Positions 6,772-14,926 of a stretch of DNA of 36,317 nucleotides are shown piece after piece. This stretch comes from Candidatus Woesearchaeota archaeon (lineage in GTDB: Archaea; Nanobdellota; Nanobdellia; Woesearchaeales; ARS49), in the NCBI GenBank assembly GCA_016215315.1, contig JACRKG010000042.1, positions 1 through 36,317 of the forward strand, given 5' to 3'. Numbering within the stretch: position 1 is the stretch's first letter; each line of letters starts with the position of its first letter. Both the position numbers and the translations under genes were made by a program. The notes beneath the pieces were generated by a model. It was not told the DNA's origin and ran no database searches. It was given only the letters and a program-made list of their open reading frames with translations.

Positions 6772-9731
6772 AATACAAAGAAATCATCGCATTCGGACTA
6801 ACGTTAAAACAATTAATCATAACAGTAATAACTACAATAATAATTGGAACAATATTACTTCCAGACTTAAAAAACCCAATAAAAATCACACTATCCGCCA
6901 TAATATTCTTAATTGGTTTCGGAGTAACATTTTTAGAAGTAGAAAAACATTTTATGAATTTATACAAATTTTCTCGTTTCAAAAAAGCAAATAGCAAAGA
7001 CGAAACATTAAAGCAATATTTAAGCATCAAAAATTTAAACGGAAATACACTAAAATTAAACAATAACACTCTACTAGGTTTATTAGAAGTAGAACCAATA
7101 AGTATTAACTTACTGAGTGACTTACAAAAAGAAAGCATCACTCAACAATTTCAGAAATTCTTAAACAGTCTTGACTTTCCAATACAAATCATAACAACAA
7201 CTAATACTCAAGAATTTTTTCAGAAAAATTTTTTTGTAATAATACCTAAAAAAAGTGATTTAACAACACAAGTAAGCCTAGTAAGAAAAAAGCTCAAAGA
7301 ATGCGGCTTAAACACAAAAATACTCAAAGATTACAAAATCATTCAAGTATTCAACAACTTCTTCAAAAACAAAACCGCAGAAGTAAGCATCAAAGAATTA
7401 AGAGAAAATTATGCCCACCATATTCTAGCTCCTTGCGAAATAAAGAACAATAAAGACTTTTTAGAACAAGAAAACAATTATTCAAGAGTTATTAGTGTTG
7501 TAGGTTATCCTAGGAGTGTGAACTTTGGCTTTCTTGATAAAATCATCAAAATGCAAGAAAAAGTCGACCTAAGCATTCACTTAGAACCATTCAGCATAGA
7601 AAAATTAACTATAAAATTGAATTCAGAATTGCAAAAACAAGAAGCAGACCTTTACAGCGTCAAAAACAAAGGAGGAAGCAACCCAATACTAGAAATCAAA
7701 CACTCAGACACCAAAAAAGTTCTTGAAAACCTACAAAAAGGAGAAGAAAAACTATTCCTAGTAAGTTTATATTTTCATTGCAAAGCCAATAACTTGAAAG
7801 AACTCGACTTATTAACTGAAAAAATCAAAAACGAACTAAACAGCTTGCTAATGATTCCAAAAATTCCTTTATTCACACAAGCCCAAGCACTAAAAAGCTG
7901 CCTACCACTATGCCAAAATATTCTGAAAGAACAAAGAAATATTACCACAAAACCATTAAGTGCATTTTTTCCTTTCACAACGAGATTCAACACACAAGAT
8001 AAAGAAGGAGTGGAATTCGGAAAAAACGAGATTGGACAGCCAATAAAAAAAAACATTTTCAAATTATCCAATCATAACGGAGCAATATTAGCTTCTAGTG
8101 GTGGAGGAAAAAGTTACTTAACAAAACTATTAGTCCAAAGATACACCAAAATACCAGACCAAAAAGTTTTTGTGATTGACCCCGAAGGAGAATACACTAA
8201 CCTGATAGAAAAACTCGGCGGACAAGTAATAACTATAGGAATAAACAGCAAAAACAACATCAACATTTTCGACAGTTTTGGCCAAGATTTGAAAATTAAA
8301 AAATTAAAAATTCACGAAATATTTTACTTATTATTTCCTGATCTAGGAGAAGTTCAAAGAAGTTACTTAGATAAAGCAATACAATACGTTTACGAAAAAC
8401 ACGCAAATGATGGCAAGACTCCTTTTATCGGAGAACTCTATCATTATTTAACTCAAAAAGAAAGCGAAGCAAAAGACCCCATAGACAAAAAAGTATTGTC
8501 TGGAGTAAATAATCGCTTAAGCATGTTTGTTACTGGTGCTTTTGACTTCATGAATCAGCAAACAAACATAAAATTAGAAAAAAGCCCTGTTTGCTTCTAT
8601 CTGAAAGACATACCTAGCATGATTCAGCCAGCACTAATGTACTTAATCATGGATTACTTATACGTTCAAATGAGAAATACTCCTTGTAACAAAATAGTTT
8701 TTGTTGACGAAGCATGGAATTTATTACAAAAAACAAAAGAAGACACATACTTATTCAAACTAATAAAAACCTGCCGAAAATACAAAATGGGAATATTCCT
8801 AATAACACAAGAAGCAGACGACCTAGTCAACGACAAAACAGGTAAAGCATTACTAGCAAACAGCTCAACAACAATATTGTTAAGACAAAAAAATAAAGTA
8901 ATAAACAAACTAAGTGAAATCTTTGACCTAAACCATGAAGAAAAAATAAACCTAACAAACGCAAATATCGGCAGTGGTATTGCTATTTTTGATAAAGAAA
9001 GACATGCACTAAAAATAGTTAGCAACAAAGAAGAACACGACTTGATTGAAGAAAAAAAAACTCAAGAATTTGAAGAAGAAAACCCATACCCAGACCTAGA
9101 CCTTAACAAACCATACCACAAATACTCAGACCTAACCAATGACAAAATTACATTCCTAATAAAAAAAGACTATCTCATCACAGACTGCACACCAATAGGT
9201 CACATAAGAAGCTTCAAATTCCTAGTCAAAAAAAATGCACGCCAAAGCCCACACCATTACTTCCTAGTACACAACATACTAGAAGAAATAAAAAAACACA
9301 CTAACAAAGTATTTGCATTCGAAACAGTAAGACCTGACATAATATTTGAACACAACAACAAAAAATACGCAATAGAAATAGAAACAAGCAAATTTTTAGA
9401 ACATCATAAAAAAAGAATTTTTGATAAAGTCAAACAAAATAACGAAGAATTTGGTAAAAACTGGTTCTTCTTAATTACTAAGGCCCAAAATTTCTACTTT
9501 TACAGCAAACAAGCCCCAACGTACAAAATTTTTGAACTTCAGACCGTTCTAAGACAAATTTTTGAAAACACTTCCCCTCCCCATATAACGGTCATGGGTT
9601 TAAGAAATGAAACACCAAAAAATCCCGATTTTGAGTACTTAAAGCCTATCGCCATGCAAAAAATTGAGGCTCCAGACACTTCAAGTACCTTTTCATGCAA
9701 AAATTATGAAGGTGAGAACAATGTATGCTGA
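6744..9731 (+). CDS. virB4: PrgI-VirB4 fusion ATPase with PD-(D/E)XK-like C-terminal domain
   Basis: 995 residues behind a strong ribosome binding site (aaaggaggt). Residues 1-70 carry a start (YDVPQKLKYKEIIAFGLTLKQL) and two transmembrane segments typical of PrgI/VirB3-like proteins. The VirB4/TraC ATPase follows: Walker A ASSGGGKS (about 451-458), IDPEGEY (about 477-483), Walker B IVFVDEAW (about 649-656) and ITQEADDL. This motor energises pilus assembly and substrate transfer at the membrane. After about 780 comes an extra domain with RPDIIFEHNNKKYAIEIETS (about 861-880), a PD..ExE pattern like restriction-endonuclease-fold domains; whether it is catalytic is uncertain because the usual Lys is not obvious. 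Overlaps the histone-fold gene by 11 bp. Confidence 0.88.
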   Translation: MGYDVPQKLKYKEIIAFGLTLKQLIITVITTIIIGTILLPDLKNPIKITLSAIIFLIGFGVTFLEVEKHFMNLYKFSRFKKANSKDETLKQYLSIKNLNGNTLKLNNNTLLGLLEVEPISINLLSDLQKESITQQFQKFLNSLDFPIQIITTTNTQEFFQKNFFVIIPKKSDLTTQVSLVRKKLKECGLNTKILKDYKIIQVFNNFFKNKTAEVSIKELRENYAHHILAPCEIKNNKDFLEQENNYSRVISVVGYPRSVNFGFLDKIIKMQEKVDLSIHLEPFSIEKLTIKLNSELQKQEADLYSVKNKGGSNPILEIKHSDTKKVLENLQKGEEKLFLVSLYFHCKANNLKELDLLTEKIKNELNSLLMIPKIPLFTQAQALKSCLPLCQNILKEQRNITTKPLSAFFPFTTRFNTQDKEGVEFGKNEIGQPIKKNIFKLSNHNGAILASSGGGKSYLTKLLVQRYTKIPDQKVFVIDPEGEYTNLIEKLGGQVITIGINSKNNINIFDSFGQDLKIKKLKIHEIFYLLFPDLGEVQRSYLDKAIQYVYEKHANDGKTPFIGELYHYLTQKESEAKDPIDKKVLSGVNNRLSMFVTGAFDFMNQQTNIKLEKSPVCFYLKDIPSMIQPALMYLIMDYLYVQMRNTPCNKIVFVDEAWNLLQKTKEDTYLFKLIKTCRKYKMGIFLITQEADDLVNDKTGKALLANSSTTILLRQKNKVINKLSEIFDLNHEEKINLTNANIGSGIAIFDKERHALKIVSNKEEHDLIEEKKTQEFEEENPYPDLDLNKPYHKYSDLTNDKITFLIKKDYLITDCTPIGHIRSFKFLVKKNARQSPHHYFLVHNILEEIKKHTNKVFAFETVRPDIIFEHNNKKYAIEIETSKFLEHHKKRIFDKVKQNNEEFGKNWFFLITKAQNFYFYSKQAPTYKIFELQTVLRQIFENTSPPHITVMGLRNETPKNPDFEYLKPIAMQKIEAPDTSSTFSCKNYEGENNVC

Positions 9732-9897
9732 CATAATAAAATTTACAACGCTTAAAGAATTAGTCAAACCATCCAGTATGAAAATATCACAACAATACAT
9801 TTACGAACTAAACAACGAAGTGCTAAGACTGATCGATAAATCAATTAGCCGAGCAAAACATTCAAGCAGAAGAAAACTATTAGCAAGAGATGTTTGA
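9721..9897 (+). CDS. Small histone-fold (DUF1931-like) protein
   Basis: 58 residues from ATG 9721, overlapping the VirB4 3' end. The sequence has a short N-terminal helix (TTLKELVK), a long central helix (SQQYIYELNNEVLRLIDKSISRAKH) and the ending RRKLLARDV. The pattern of a long helix, R-A, a basic turn and R-K-x-x-x-x-R-D-[VIL] matches the minimal single-histone-fold proteins of the DUF1931/Bd0055 type, where the ending is typically GRKTVMARD. Expected role is DNA binding as a dimer, here perhaps compacting or protecting the element. Last gene of the operon; the convergent RT gene stops 18 bp away. Assigned by eye, so a structure prediction would be decisive. Confidence 0.62.
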   Translation: MYADIIKFTTLKELVKPSSMKISQQYIYELNNEVLRLIDKSISRAKHSSRRKLLARDV

Positions 9898-9915
9898 ATT
9901 TATTCTAACAAAAAA

Positions 9916-10965
9916 TTATTTGTTTTCGGATATTTTTGTTAGTTCTTTTTTGAGTTCTTCTTCAATTTTAGTGCGGAGTTTGTATGTGTTTCCTTGCATA
10001 GCATAGCCAAACCAACCATTGAGTGAGTCTAAGACGTCATAAGCGCTTATCAGATTATCTTTGTGATATTCTAATAGTTCGTTTAATCTGTTTTTTGCTT
10101 TTCTTAGATTTCTTTGGCGTACTAATTTGTGATGGGGGAATATTCTGAATCCTAAAAAACTTACGCCACGTTCAAGAGGTATTATTTTACATTTATTTGG
10201 GTGAATTTCTAGCTTCAGATTGTTCTGTAAAAATTCTTGAATTTGAATTTTGTACTTTTCTAATTTGTTTTTAGTGTGGTGTAGAATGACAAAATCATCA
10301 ACATATCTTATGTAATATTTGGCTTTTAGTTTGTGTTTGACAAATTGATCTAATTCATTTAGGTAAATATTTGCGAAAAATTGACTTGTCCAATTGCCTA
10401 AAGGCATTCCTTTACCCCGGACACCTGAATCATAATTATTCAGGATTATCTTAATTAGCCAAATAAGTTCTTCATCTTTTGCTTTTCTTGAAATAATGTT
10501 TAACAGAATATTATGGTCTACTGTTTCAAAGTATTGTTTAATGTCTGTTTTTAGAACAAAGCAATTTTTAGTGTTGTTCTTGGAAACTTTCATTTTGAAT
10601 ATATCAAAACGTTTTAATGCGGGTAAAGTACCTTTACCGATCCTACTTGCGTAACTGTCATAAATAAAGCCTGGCTCAAAAATGGGATGCAAAATATTAA
10701 CTAATGCATGATGCACAACACGGTCACGAAAATCGCTTACACAAATCAATCTTGTTTTAGGGTCTCTGAGAACAAATGTTCTTAATGGTAATGGTTTGTA
10801 TATTTTCAACCGAAGTTCGCGTAAAAGAATAACTAAAGTTAGTTGCCATTTTTCAGAAAATTTGACAACTTTAGGATTTTCCGATTTATTTTTCCTGGCA
10901 TTTTCATAAGCAAGCTCCAGATTGCTAAAAGAATAAAGTCTCTTCCAGAGATTGGATGTTTTCAT
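9916..10965 (-). CDS. DGR reverse transcriptase
   Basis: 349 residues, the usual size of DGR RTs, with RT palm motifs only and no maturase or endonuclease domain. Motif 1/2 region LICVSDFRDRVVHHALVN (73-90), catalytic Asp in LKTDIKQYF (139-146), PLGNWTSQFFANIYLNELD (188-206), catalytic YVDD (221-224) and motif 7 SFLGFR (269-274). LGNWTSQ fits the [LIV]GxxxSQ motif that separates DGR RTs from group II intron RTs, which have a QG motif. It reverse-transcribes the template repeat RNA into adenine-mutagenised cDNA used to overwrite variable repeats. Ribosome binding site gaggaag precedes the ATG at 10965. The template repeat begins 62 bp upstream on the same strand. No Avd accessory gene is adjacent. 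Confidence 0.95.
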   Translation of the reverse strand: MKTSNLWKRLYSFSNLELAYENARKNKSENPKVVKFSEKWQLTLVILLRELRLKIYKPLPLRTFVLRDPKTRLICVSDFRDRVVHHALVNILHPIFEPGFIYDSYASRIGKGTLPALKRFDIFKMKVSKNNTKNCFVLKTDIKQYFETVDHNILLNIISRKAKDEELIWLIKIILNNYDSGVRGKGMPLGNWTSQFFANIYLNELDQFVKHKLKAKYYIRYVDDFVILHHTKNKLEKYKIQIQEFLQNNLKLEIHPNKCKIIPLERGVSFLGFRIFPHHKLVRQRNLRKAKNRLNELLEYHKDNLISAYDVLDSLNGWFGYAMQGNTYKLRTKIEEELKKELTKISENK

Positions 10966-11026
10966 TAATACTTCCTCATTTTAAAAAACCCCTTTTGTCT
11001 GCTATGGCTTAATTGGATATATCATT

Positions 11027-11117
11027 CACGAGAGGGCCTGTTGTTGTTGATGCTGTCATTAGCATTGATGTTGAAGTTGTTGTTGATATTGTTGACACCA
11101 AACACCACAGCCCGCTC
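11027..11117 (-). repeat. DGR template repeat (TR), 91 bp
   Basis: Read on the minus strand it encodes, in the frame used by the targets, ERAVVFGV, then a run rich in Asn codons (AAC/AAT), then RPSR. It lies in no protein-coding frame of its own and sits between the target operon and the RT gene. Compared with the variable repeats, nearly all differences are at adenines of this copy, mostly in AAC and AAT codons, the classic template design. Its 3' end (ggccctctcgtg) is unchanged in both variable repeats and would include the initiation-of-homing segment. It has one codon more than either variable repeat in the AAC run. Confidence 0.95.
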
Positions 11118-11348
11118 TGTAGCCTTGCTATCATACACTATTCACCACCACTTCAATTAGTTAAACTAAGTTGTTGTGGTTGTATTTTATAACAATGTCA
11201 ACGATCACGTTGAGCTCTTGTCTTAATAGCAAGACGTGTGGTCGATCCCTTTAAGCCTAGGCGCTTTGTGCGCTATACGGCATAAACAAAAGGGGGTAAA
11301 AAACAGAAGAAACAGGATATATAAAAAATTAATCATTACCTTTATTTC
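11118..11348 (-). promoter_or_regulatory. Leader and promoter region of the DGR template RNA
   Basis: A 231-bp non-coding stretch between target 1 and the TR. On the minus strand it has an archaeal TATA-like sequence ttataaaata (11183-11192), which would place transcription start near 11158, about 40 nt before the TR. Upstream of it are two inverted repeats: gtctt/aagac (11220-11235) and gcgc/gcgc with a 5-nt loop near 11261-11273. They could be a terminator-like structure for the target operon or structured RNA. The promoter is inferred from sequence alone. Confidence 0.5.
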
Positions 11349-12197
11349 TTATGGAGAATTTTCGCGCACAGCGACCACCCCACGAGAGGGCCTGCTGCTG
11401 ACGCTGTCATTAGCATTGATGCTGAAGTTGTTGCCGATATAGTTGACACCAAACACCACAGCCCGCTCACTGTTTCTTTTTATTAAAGTAGGGATCCATA
11501 ATCTTATTTCTCTAAGATTTCCATTTCTTCTAGGACTAAAGTATTGGAATATTTCTCCTGCTTGTTCGTAGCCTTCGCCCAATAATTCTTGAAGTACGGG
11601 TTTTGCATTATCTGGAATAGGATTTATGCTACCTAAATTTGTTTCGGCTTGTTCTGGAGCTAAAACAAAATAAGACCAATCCTCATTTGCTTTAGTGAAT
11701 TCTGGAATTTCTAAATTATTTTTTTTAGTGCTTCCGTCTAATTGCAAACTATCAACTACTGCACCTAAACCTGCACCATAAATTACTTTTGTACCCGTGT
11801 GAGGATATTTTTTAGTCCAGTCTTCATTAAATAAGTCTTGACACTCTTTAACAATTTCTTGATAGTTAGAATCATTTCTTAATTCATAAAGTGCTCTGGC
11901 CATTTGATACAAAACAATACTATTAGGAACAACAATTCCGTCACTTCTTCCAGCACAATGAGTTCTCCAATCATCATGCTTCTTAGAACTATCACTATCC
12001 AAATAATCATTTAATAATTTCACGCTACCAATACCTGCAAGATTGTGAAAAACATATCCGTCACTAACTTTTTCCAAACGAATTTCACTACCAGAACCAT
12101 CACTTCTTCCAGCGGGAGGTTTAATATCTGGCAAAATGTCTCCTGGCTTCCATATTAAGCTTTCAAGTTTTTCTATAGGAATTATTCTGTTTTTCAT
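11349..12197 (-). CDS. DGR target protein 1 (variable C-type-lectin-like C-terminus)
   Basis: 282 residues. Residues 1-30 are the same as in target 2, including IPIEKLESLIWKPGDILPD, followed by a Gly/Ser-rich linker (GRSDGSGS). The middle (about 40-225) is not recognised. The C-terminus, from LREIRLWIPTL through AVVFGV to RPSRGVVAVREN, matches the C-type-lectin-like (FGE-sulfatase-type) variable domain of DGR targets. Seven substitutions relative to the TR all fall on template adenines (six A to G, one A to T). Start overlaps the vWA gene stop by 4 bp (atga), so it is last in the operon. Expected to bind a ligand through the diversified surface. No signal peptide, so probably cytoplasmic. Confidence 0.9.
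   Translation of the reverse strand: MKNRIIPIEKLESLIWKPGDILPDIKPPAGRSDGSGSEIRLEKVSDGYVFHNLAGIGSVKLLNDYLDSDSSKKHDDWRTHCAGRSDGIVVPNSIVLYQMARALYELRNDSNYQEIVKECQDLFNEDWTKKYPHTGTKVIYGAGLGAVVDSLQLDGSTKKNNLEIPEFTKANEDWSYFVLAPEQAETNLGSINPIPDNAKPVLQELLGEGYEQAGEIFQYFSPRRNGNLREIRLWIPTLIKRNSERAVVFGVNYIGNNFSINANDSVSSRPSRGVVAVRENSP
11381..11468 (-). repeat. DGR variable repeat 1 (VR1), 88 bp
   Basis: It aligns to the TR with one 3-nt gap in the AAC run. In target-protein terms, template Asn codons became Tyr, Gly, Ser, Ser and Ser and one Ile codon became Val; every substitution is at a template adenine. All non-adenine positions are identical to the TR. The VR is followed by 32 bp of coding sequence (to 11349) that is nearly identical after VR2. 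Confidence 0.95.
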
Positions 12198-14119
12198 TTT
12201 GTTATTAACACCTCAAGACCATCACTTAACATTTTGTTTTTGTCGTGAACTGGAAAATAATGAACTTCTCTATTATTTTTTATTGCATTTCCTAAACTGT
12301 ATGTTCCTCCTATCTCGAATAATAGAACATCTGTGTTTGGTTGTTTAGCCAGCTGAATCATTTTCTTGCTCTCACGCTCAGTTCTACCACCAATACACAG
12401 ATTACCGTCTGTAACAACAACATGAGCTCTTTTTTTGCCGTCATTTCTTATTTTAATATCTAGATCTTCTTTACTGTATCCATTATCTGGCTCAAAAATA
12501 ACTTTCAAAATATCTGTCGCGGGATTTTCTAAAAATGCATTTACATCAATCTCATCGCTGCTAATTTGTTGGTCAGCAACATTATGAAAAATAACCTTAC
12601 AAGATTTTCTTAATAATTTACTGGCTTGACTCAAAGCACCTAAATATCCATACAAAACATTACTCAACATATCCCAGCTACTGCCATCATTAAAACCAGT
12701 ATTACCTCTATTCATGCTTCCGCTGCTGTCTAAATAAAACTCAACAACATCAGGAACATCCACACTCTGTTCAACGTAAACAATATTCCTTAATTCCTGA
12801 GACTTTATTTTATACTCATTAAGCCTATAAACTCCATCACCTAAAGGAATTAAAACAGGTAGTTTAGTTCTCTGCTGAAACCTAGAAATACCAGCAAAAT
12901 TCAATTTACTTAATTCTGTCTGATTAATTACTTTTGAACTTTTCAACACAAAACGTTCTTTCTTACCTACTACAACTTGCTCTCCAACCTTGCCACCACT
13001 CTTAATTCTAACCTCAGGACAATTCTTTTTATAAAACTCATGAGTTGCGAACAAGTCCAAACCCTCACTAGAATTATCTTTTCTTTTTCCTTCTTCATCA
13101 ACATTTGCTAAGTCTTGCAAAAACTCCTGCTGTTCTTCACTAGTCATATCATCAAGCAAGTCCTGCAAAACACTATCCATATCAGAACCGCTTCCTTCTC
13201 CTTGAACATCATTTCTTCCATTAGGCATTCCTTGCTCAACATAAGGACCTAAAACACTCATAAAACGCTCAATACCCGCATAACGATCTTCACTACTGAA
13301 AACATTTCTAACATCACTAACAATTTCAGAAACATTCTCAAAAACTTTTCCGCTTTTACTTCCAAAATATTTTTTCACTTTATCAATTAAAGAACCTTCT
13401 TTAGATGAATCTTTTCTATTCAATAAAACATTCACGGCTTTGACTGCTAATTCAACTCCTTTACTTTTTGTTTTCTGAGAAAAAAATCCTTGAACGCTCT
13501 CAGGACCGTAAAATGCACCATACAAAAATCTTGTAATTGTATAAAAATTAGTTTTTTCAGGACTCTTTTCTAATTCCAACAAATCCCATATTGGAATAAT
13601 ATCATCACGAACCCAACCAGATTCTTTATTATCTAAATAAAAACGATTGTCTAAAATAAAATCTTTAACTGCATTCTGTGAAGCTAAAACTTTCATAACC
13701 TGCTCTTTAGGCTTCAAATGAGGTTCAGCTCTCAAAATACCTCTACGAATACTCTGATGAATCTTCTTATTATCTTCTTTACTAGAAGGAGCTTCTACAG
13801 GATGATACAATTCATGATACAATAAATAATGCAAAGTATCTCGGGCTAATTCTTCACTACTTCCGCTCCAATACTTAGTAACAACATTGTCAAATTTTTT
13901 TCTTAAATCTTCATCCTTAAAAATTAAAGCCCAAATTTTTTTTAAATCAGTATAAAAACTCCAATCCCTACCAGCCTCAACTTTTTTAGCTTCCTTAACA
14001 ACAGAAATATCACCCCACAAAGGAAACTGATCTCTAACTTCTTCACGCCAAACTACTTCAACCTCATCCAACAAATCATTCAAACTTCTCGTTTTTGATT
14101 CAGTTACAATGGTTGCCAT
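12194..14119 (-). CDS. vWA protein with metallopeptidase-like N-terminal domain (DUF2201/COG3864-like), MoxR partner
   Basis: 641 residues. The N-terminal domain contains YHELYHPVEAP with HELYH at 102-106, a HExxH zinc-peptidase signature, followed by a helical region. A low-complexity acidic stretch (about 300-350) precedes the vWA domain: MIDAS motif YLDSSGSMN (462-470), then FHNVAD and VVTDGNLCIGG (568-578). This two-domain plan is that of VWA-like proteins with a putative metallopeptidase N-domain, usually encoded with a MoxR ATPase. Role: substrate- or metal-binding adaptor of the AAA+ motor; peptidase activity is possible but unproven. It lies 18 bp after target 2 and overlaps target 1 by 4 bp, between two DGR targets in one operon. 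Confidence 0.86.
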   Translation of the reverse strand: MATIVTESKTRSLNDLLDEVEVVWREEVRDQFPLWGDISVVKEAKKVEAGRDWSFYTDLKKIWALIFKDEDLRKKFDNVVTKYWSGSSEELARDTLHYLLYHELYHPVEAPSSKEDNKKIHQSIRRGILRAEPHLKPKEQVMKVLASQNAVKDFILDNRFYLDNKESGWVRDDIIPIWDLLELEKSPEKTNFYTITRFLYGAFYGPESVQGFFSQKTKSKGVELAVKAVNVLLNRKDSSKEGSLIDKVKKYFGSKSGKVFENVSEIVSDVRNVFSSEDRYAGIERFMSVLGPYVEQGMPNGRNDVQGEGSGSDMDSVLQDLLDDMTSEEQQEFLQDLANVDEEGKRKDNSSEGLDLFATHEFYKKNCPEVRIKSGGKVGEQVVVGKKERFVLKSSKVINQTELSKLNFAGISRFQQRTKLPVLIPLGDGVYRLNEYKIKSQELRNIVYVEQSVDVPDVVEFYLDSSGSMNRGNTGFNDGSSWDMLSNVLYGYLGALSQASKLLRKSCKVIFHNVADQQISSDEIDVNAFLENPATDILKVIFEPDNGYSKEDLDIKIRNDGKKRAHVVVTDGNLCIGGRTERESKKMIQLAKQPNTDVLLFEIGGTYSLGNAIKNNREVHYFPVHDKNKMLSDGLEVLITK

Positions 14120-14137
14120 TTCAATTACCTTTATTTC

Positions 14138-14920
14138 TTATGGAGAATTTTCGCGCACAACGACCACACCACGAGAGGGCCAGTAGTTGACGCTGTCATT
14201 AGCAACGATGACGAAGTTGCCGTAGATACTGCTGACACCAAACACCACAGCCCACTCTTCGCTTCCTGTTGTTGGTTTAGTACGTCTCCATAAATAAATT
14301 TTTTTACCAGTAATCCAATTCATAACTTCTTTAATCTTAGTGATATTATCAGTGCCACATAATGGTTTAACAGCATTTTCTAGACCTGGTTCTACATAGC
14401 CATTATTTCCTGCGATATCTTCTTCAATTTCAAATTCGATCTTATAACCTTTGTTGTGAATTACTTTATCTTTTCCTCTTGAATTATAAATCGCACGAGT
14501 ACTTGTTGCCATCCAAGGTTTTTTAGGATCAAAATCCTCAACAAGCAATGCTTTAATTCTTTCAACTAAACCAGAATAAATTCCTTCCTTATTATCATAA
14601 ATTGCAAACATAATCGCAAACCAATCAGGAACACTGCCAAGTTTAACTTCACTATCTTTAGTTAACTCAATCCACTCACCCTGAGTGTGAGAATTACCTC
14701 CATCCAACAAATCCTTCATAACTCCAAAAGAATACACTCCTCCATTATACTGCACATTTCTCAAAACATAACGATCACCTAATTCCTCAATACAAAAATC
14801 AACTCCCGAACTTCCAGAACCATTACTACTTCCTGCAGGAGGTTTAATATCTGGCAAAATATCTCCTGGCTTCCATATTAAGCTTTCAAGTTTTTCTATA
14901 GGAATTATTCTATTTTTCAT
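14138..14920 (-). CDS. DGR target protein 2 (variable C-type-lectin-like C-terminus)
   Basis: 260 residues with the same N-terminal 30 residues as target 1, a Ser/Gly linker (SSNGSGSSG), an unrelated-looking middle (about 40-220) and the same C-terminal lectin-like end (KKIYLWRRT..., AVVFGV, PSRGVVVVREN). Twelve of the thirteen substitutions in its variable repeat relative to the TR are at template adenines; the thirteenth is a C-to-T near the repeat edge (Arg to Trp). The start lies 6 bp after the MoxR stop with aaggtaa as ribosome binding site. No signal peptide. The divergent middle suggests a different effector or spacer module joined to shared ends. Confidence 0.9.
   Translation of the reverse strand: MKNRIIPIEKLESLIWKPGDILPDIKPPAGSSNGSGSSGVDFCIEELGDRYVLRNVQYNGGVYSFGVMKDLLDGGNSHTQGEWIELTKDSEVKLGSVPDWFAIMFAIYDNKEGIYSGLVERIKALLVEDFDPKKPWMATSTRAIYNSRGKDKVIHNKGYKIEFEIEEDIAGNNGYVEPGLENAVKPLCGTDNITKIKEVMNWITGKKIYLWRRTKPTTGSEEWAVVFGVSSIYGNFVIVANDSVNYWPSRGVVVVRENSP
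14170..14257 (-). repeat. DGR variable repeat 2 (VR2), 88 bp
   Basis: It aligns with the TR with the same 3-nt gap as VR1. Changes at adenines turn template Asn codons into Ser, Ser, Tyr, Gly, Val, Val and Tyr, one Ile into Val and one Arg (AGG) into Trp: seven A-to-G and five A-to-T. One non-adenine change (CGG to TGG) is at the sense 5' edge. The sequence after the repeat is shared with VR1 to beyond the stop codon. Confidence 0.95.
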
Positions 14921-14926
14921 TTTATT

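Noticed and set aside
9916..10965. Interpretation of the RT as a group II intron maturase or retron RT
   Set aside because: There is no maturase or endonuclease domain, no intron RNA or msr/msd-like structure, the motif is LGxxxSQ rather than a QG motif, and a clear TR with adenine-specific VRs is present.
11236..11442. Plus-strand open frame of 68 codons across the DGR leader and VR1
   Set aside because: It overlaps the variable repeat and target 1 on the opposite strand, has no recognisable domain, and its frame exists only because the repeat region is GC-richer.
12136..12348. Plus-strand frame opposite the vWA/target 1 junction
   Set aside because: A hydrophobic low-complexity shadow of the opposite-strand coding sequence, without ribosome binding site or promoter.
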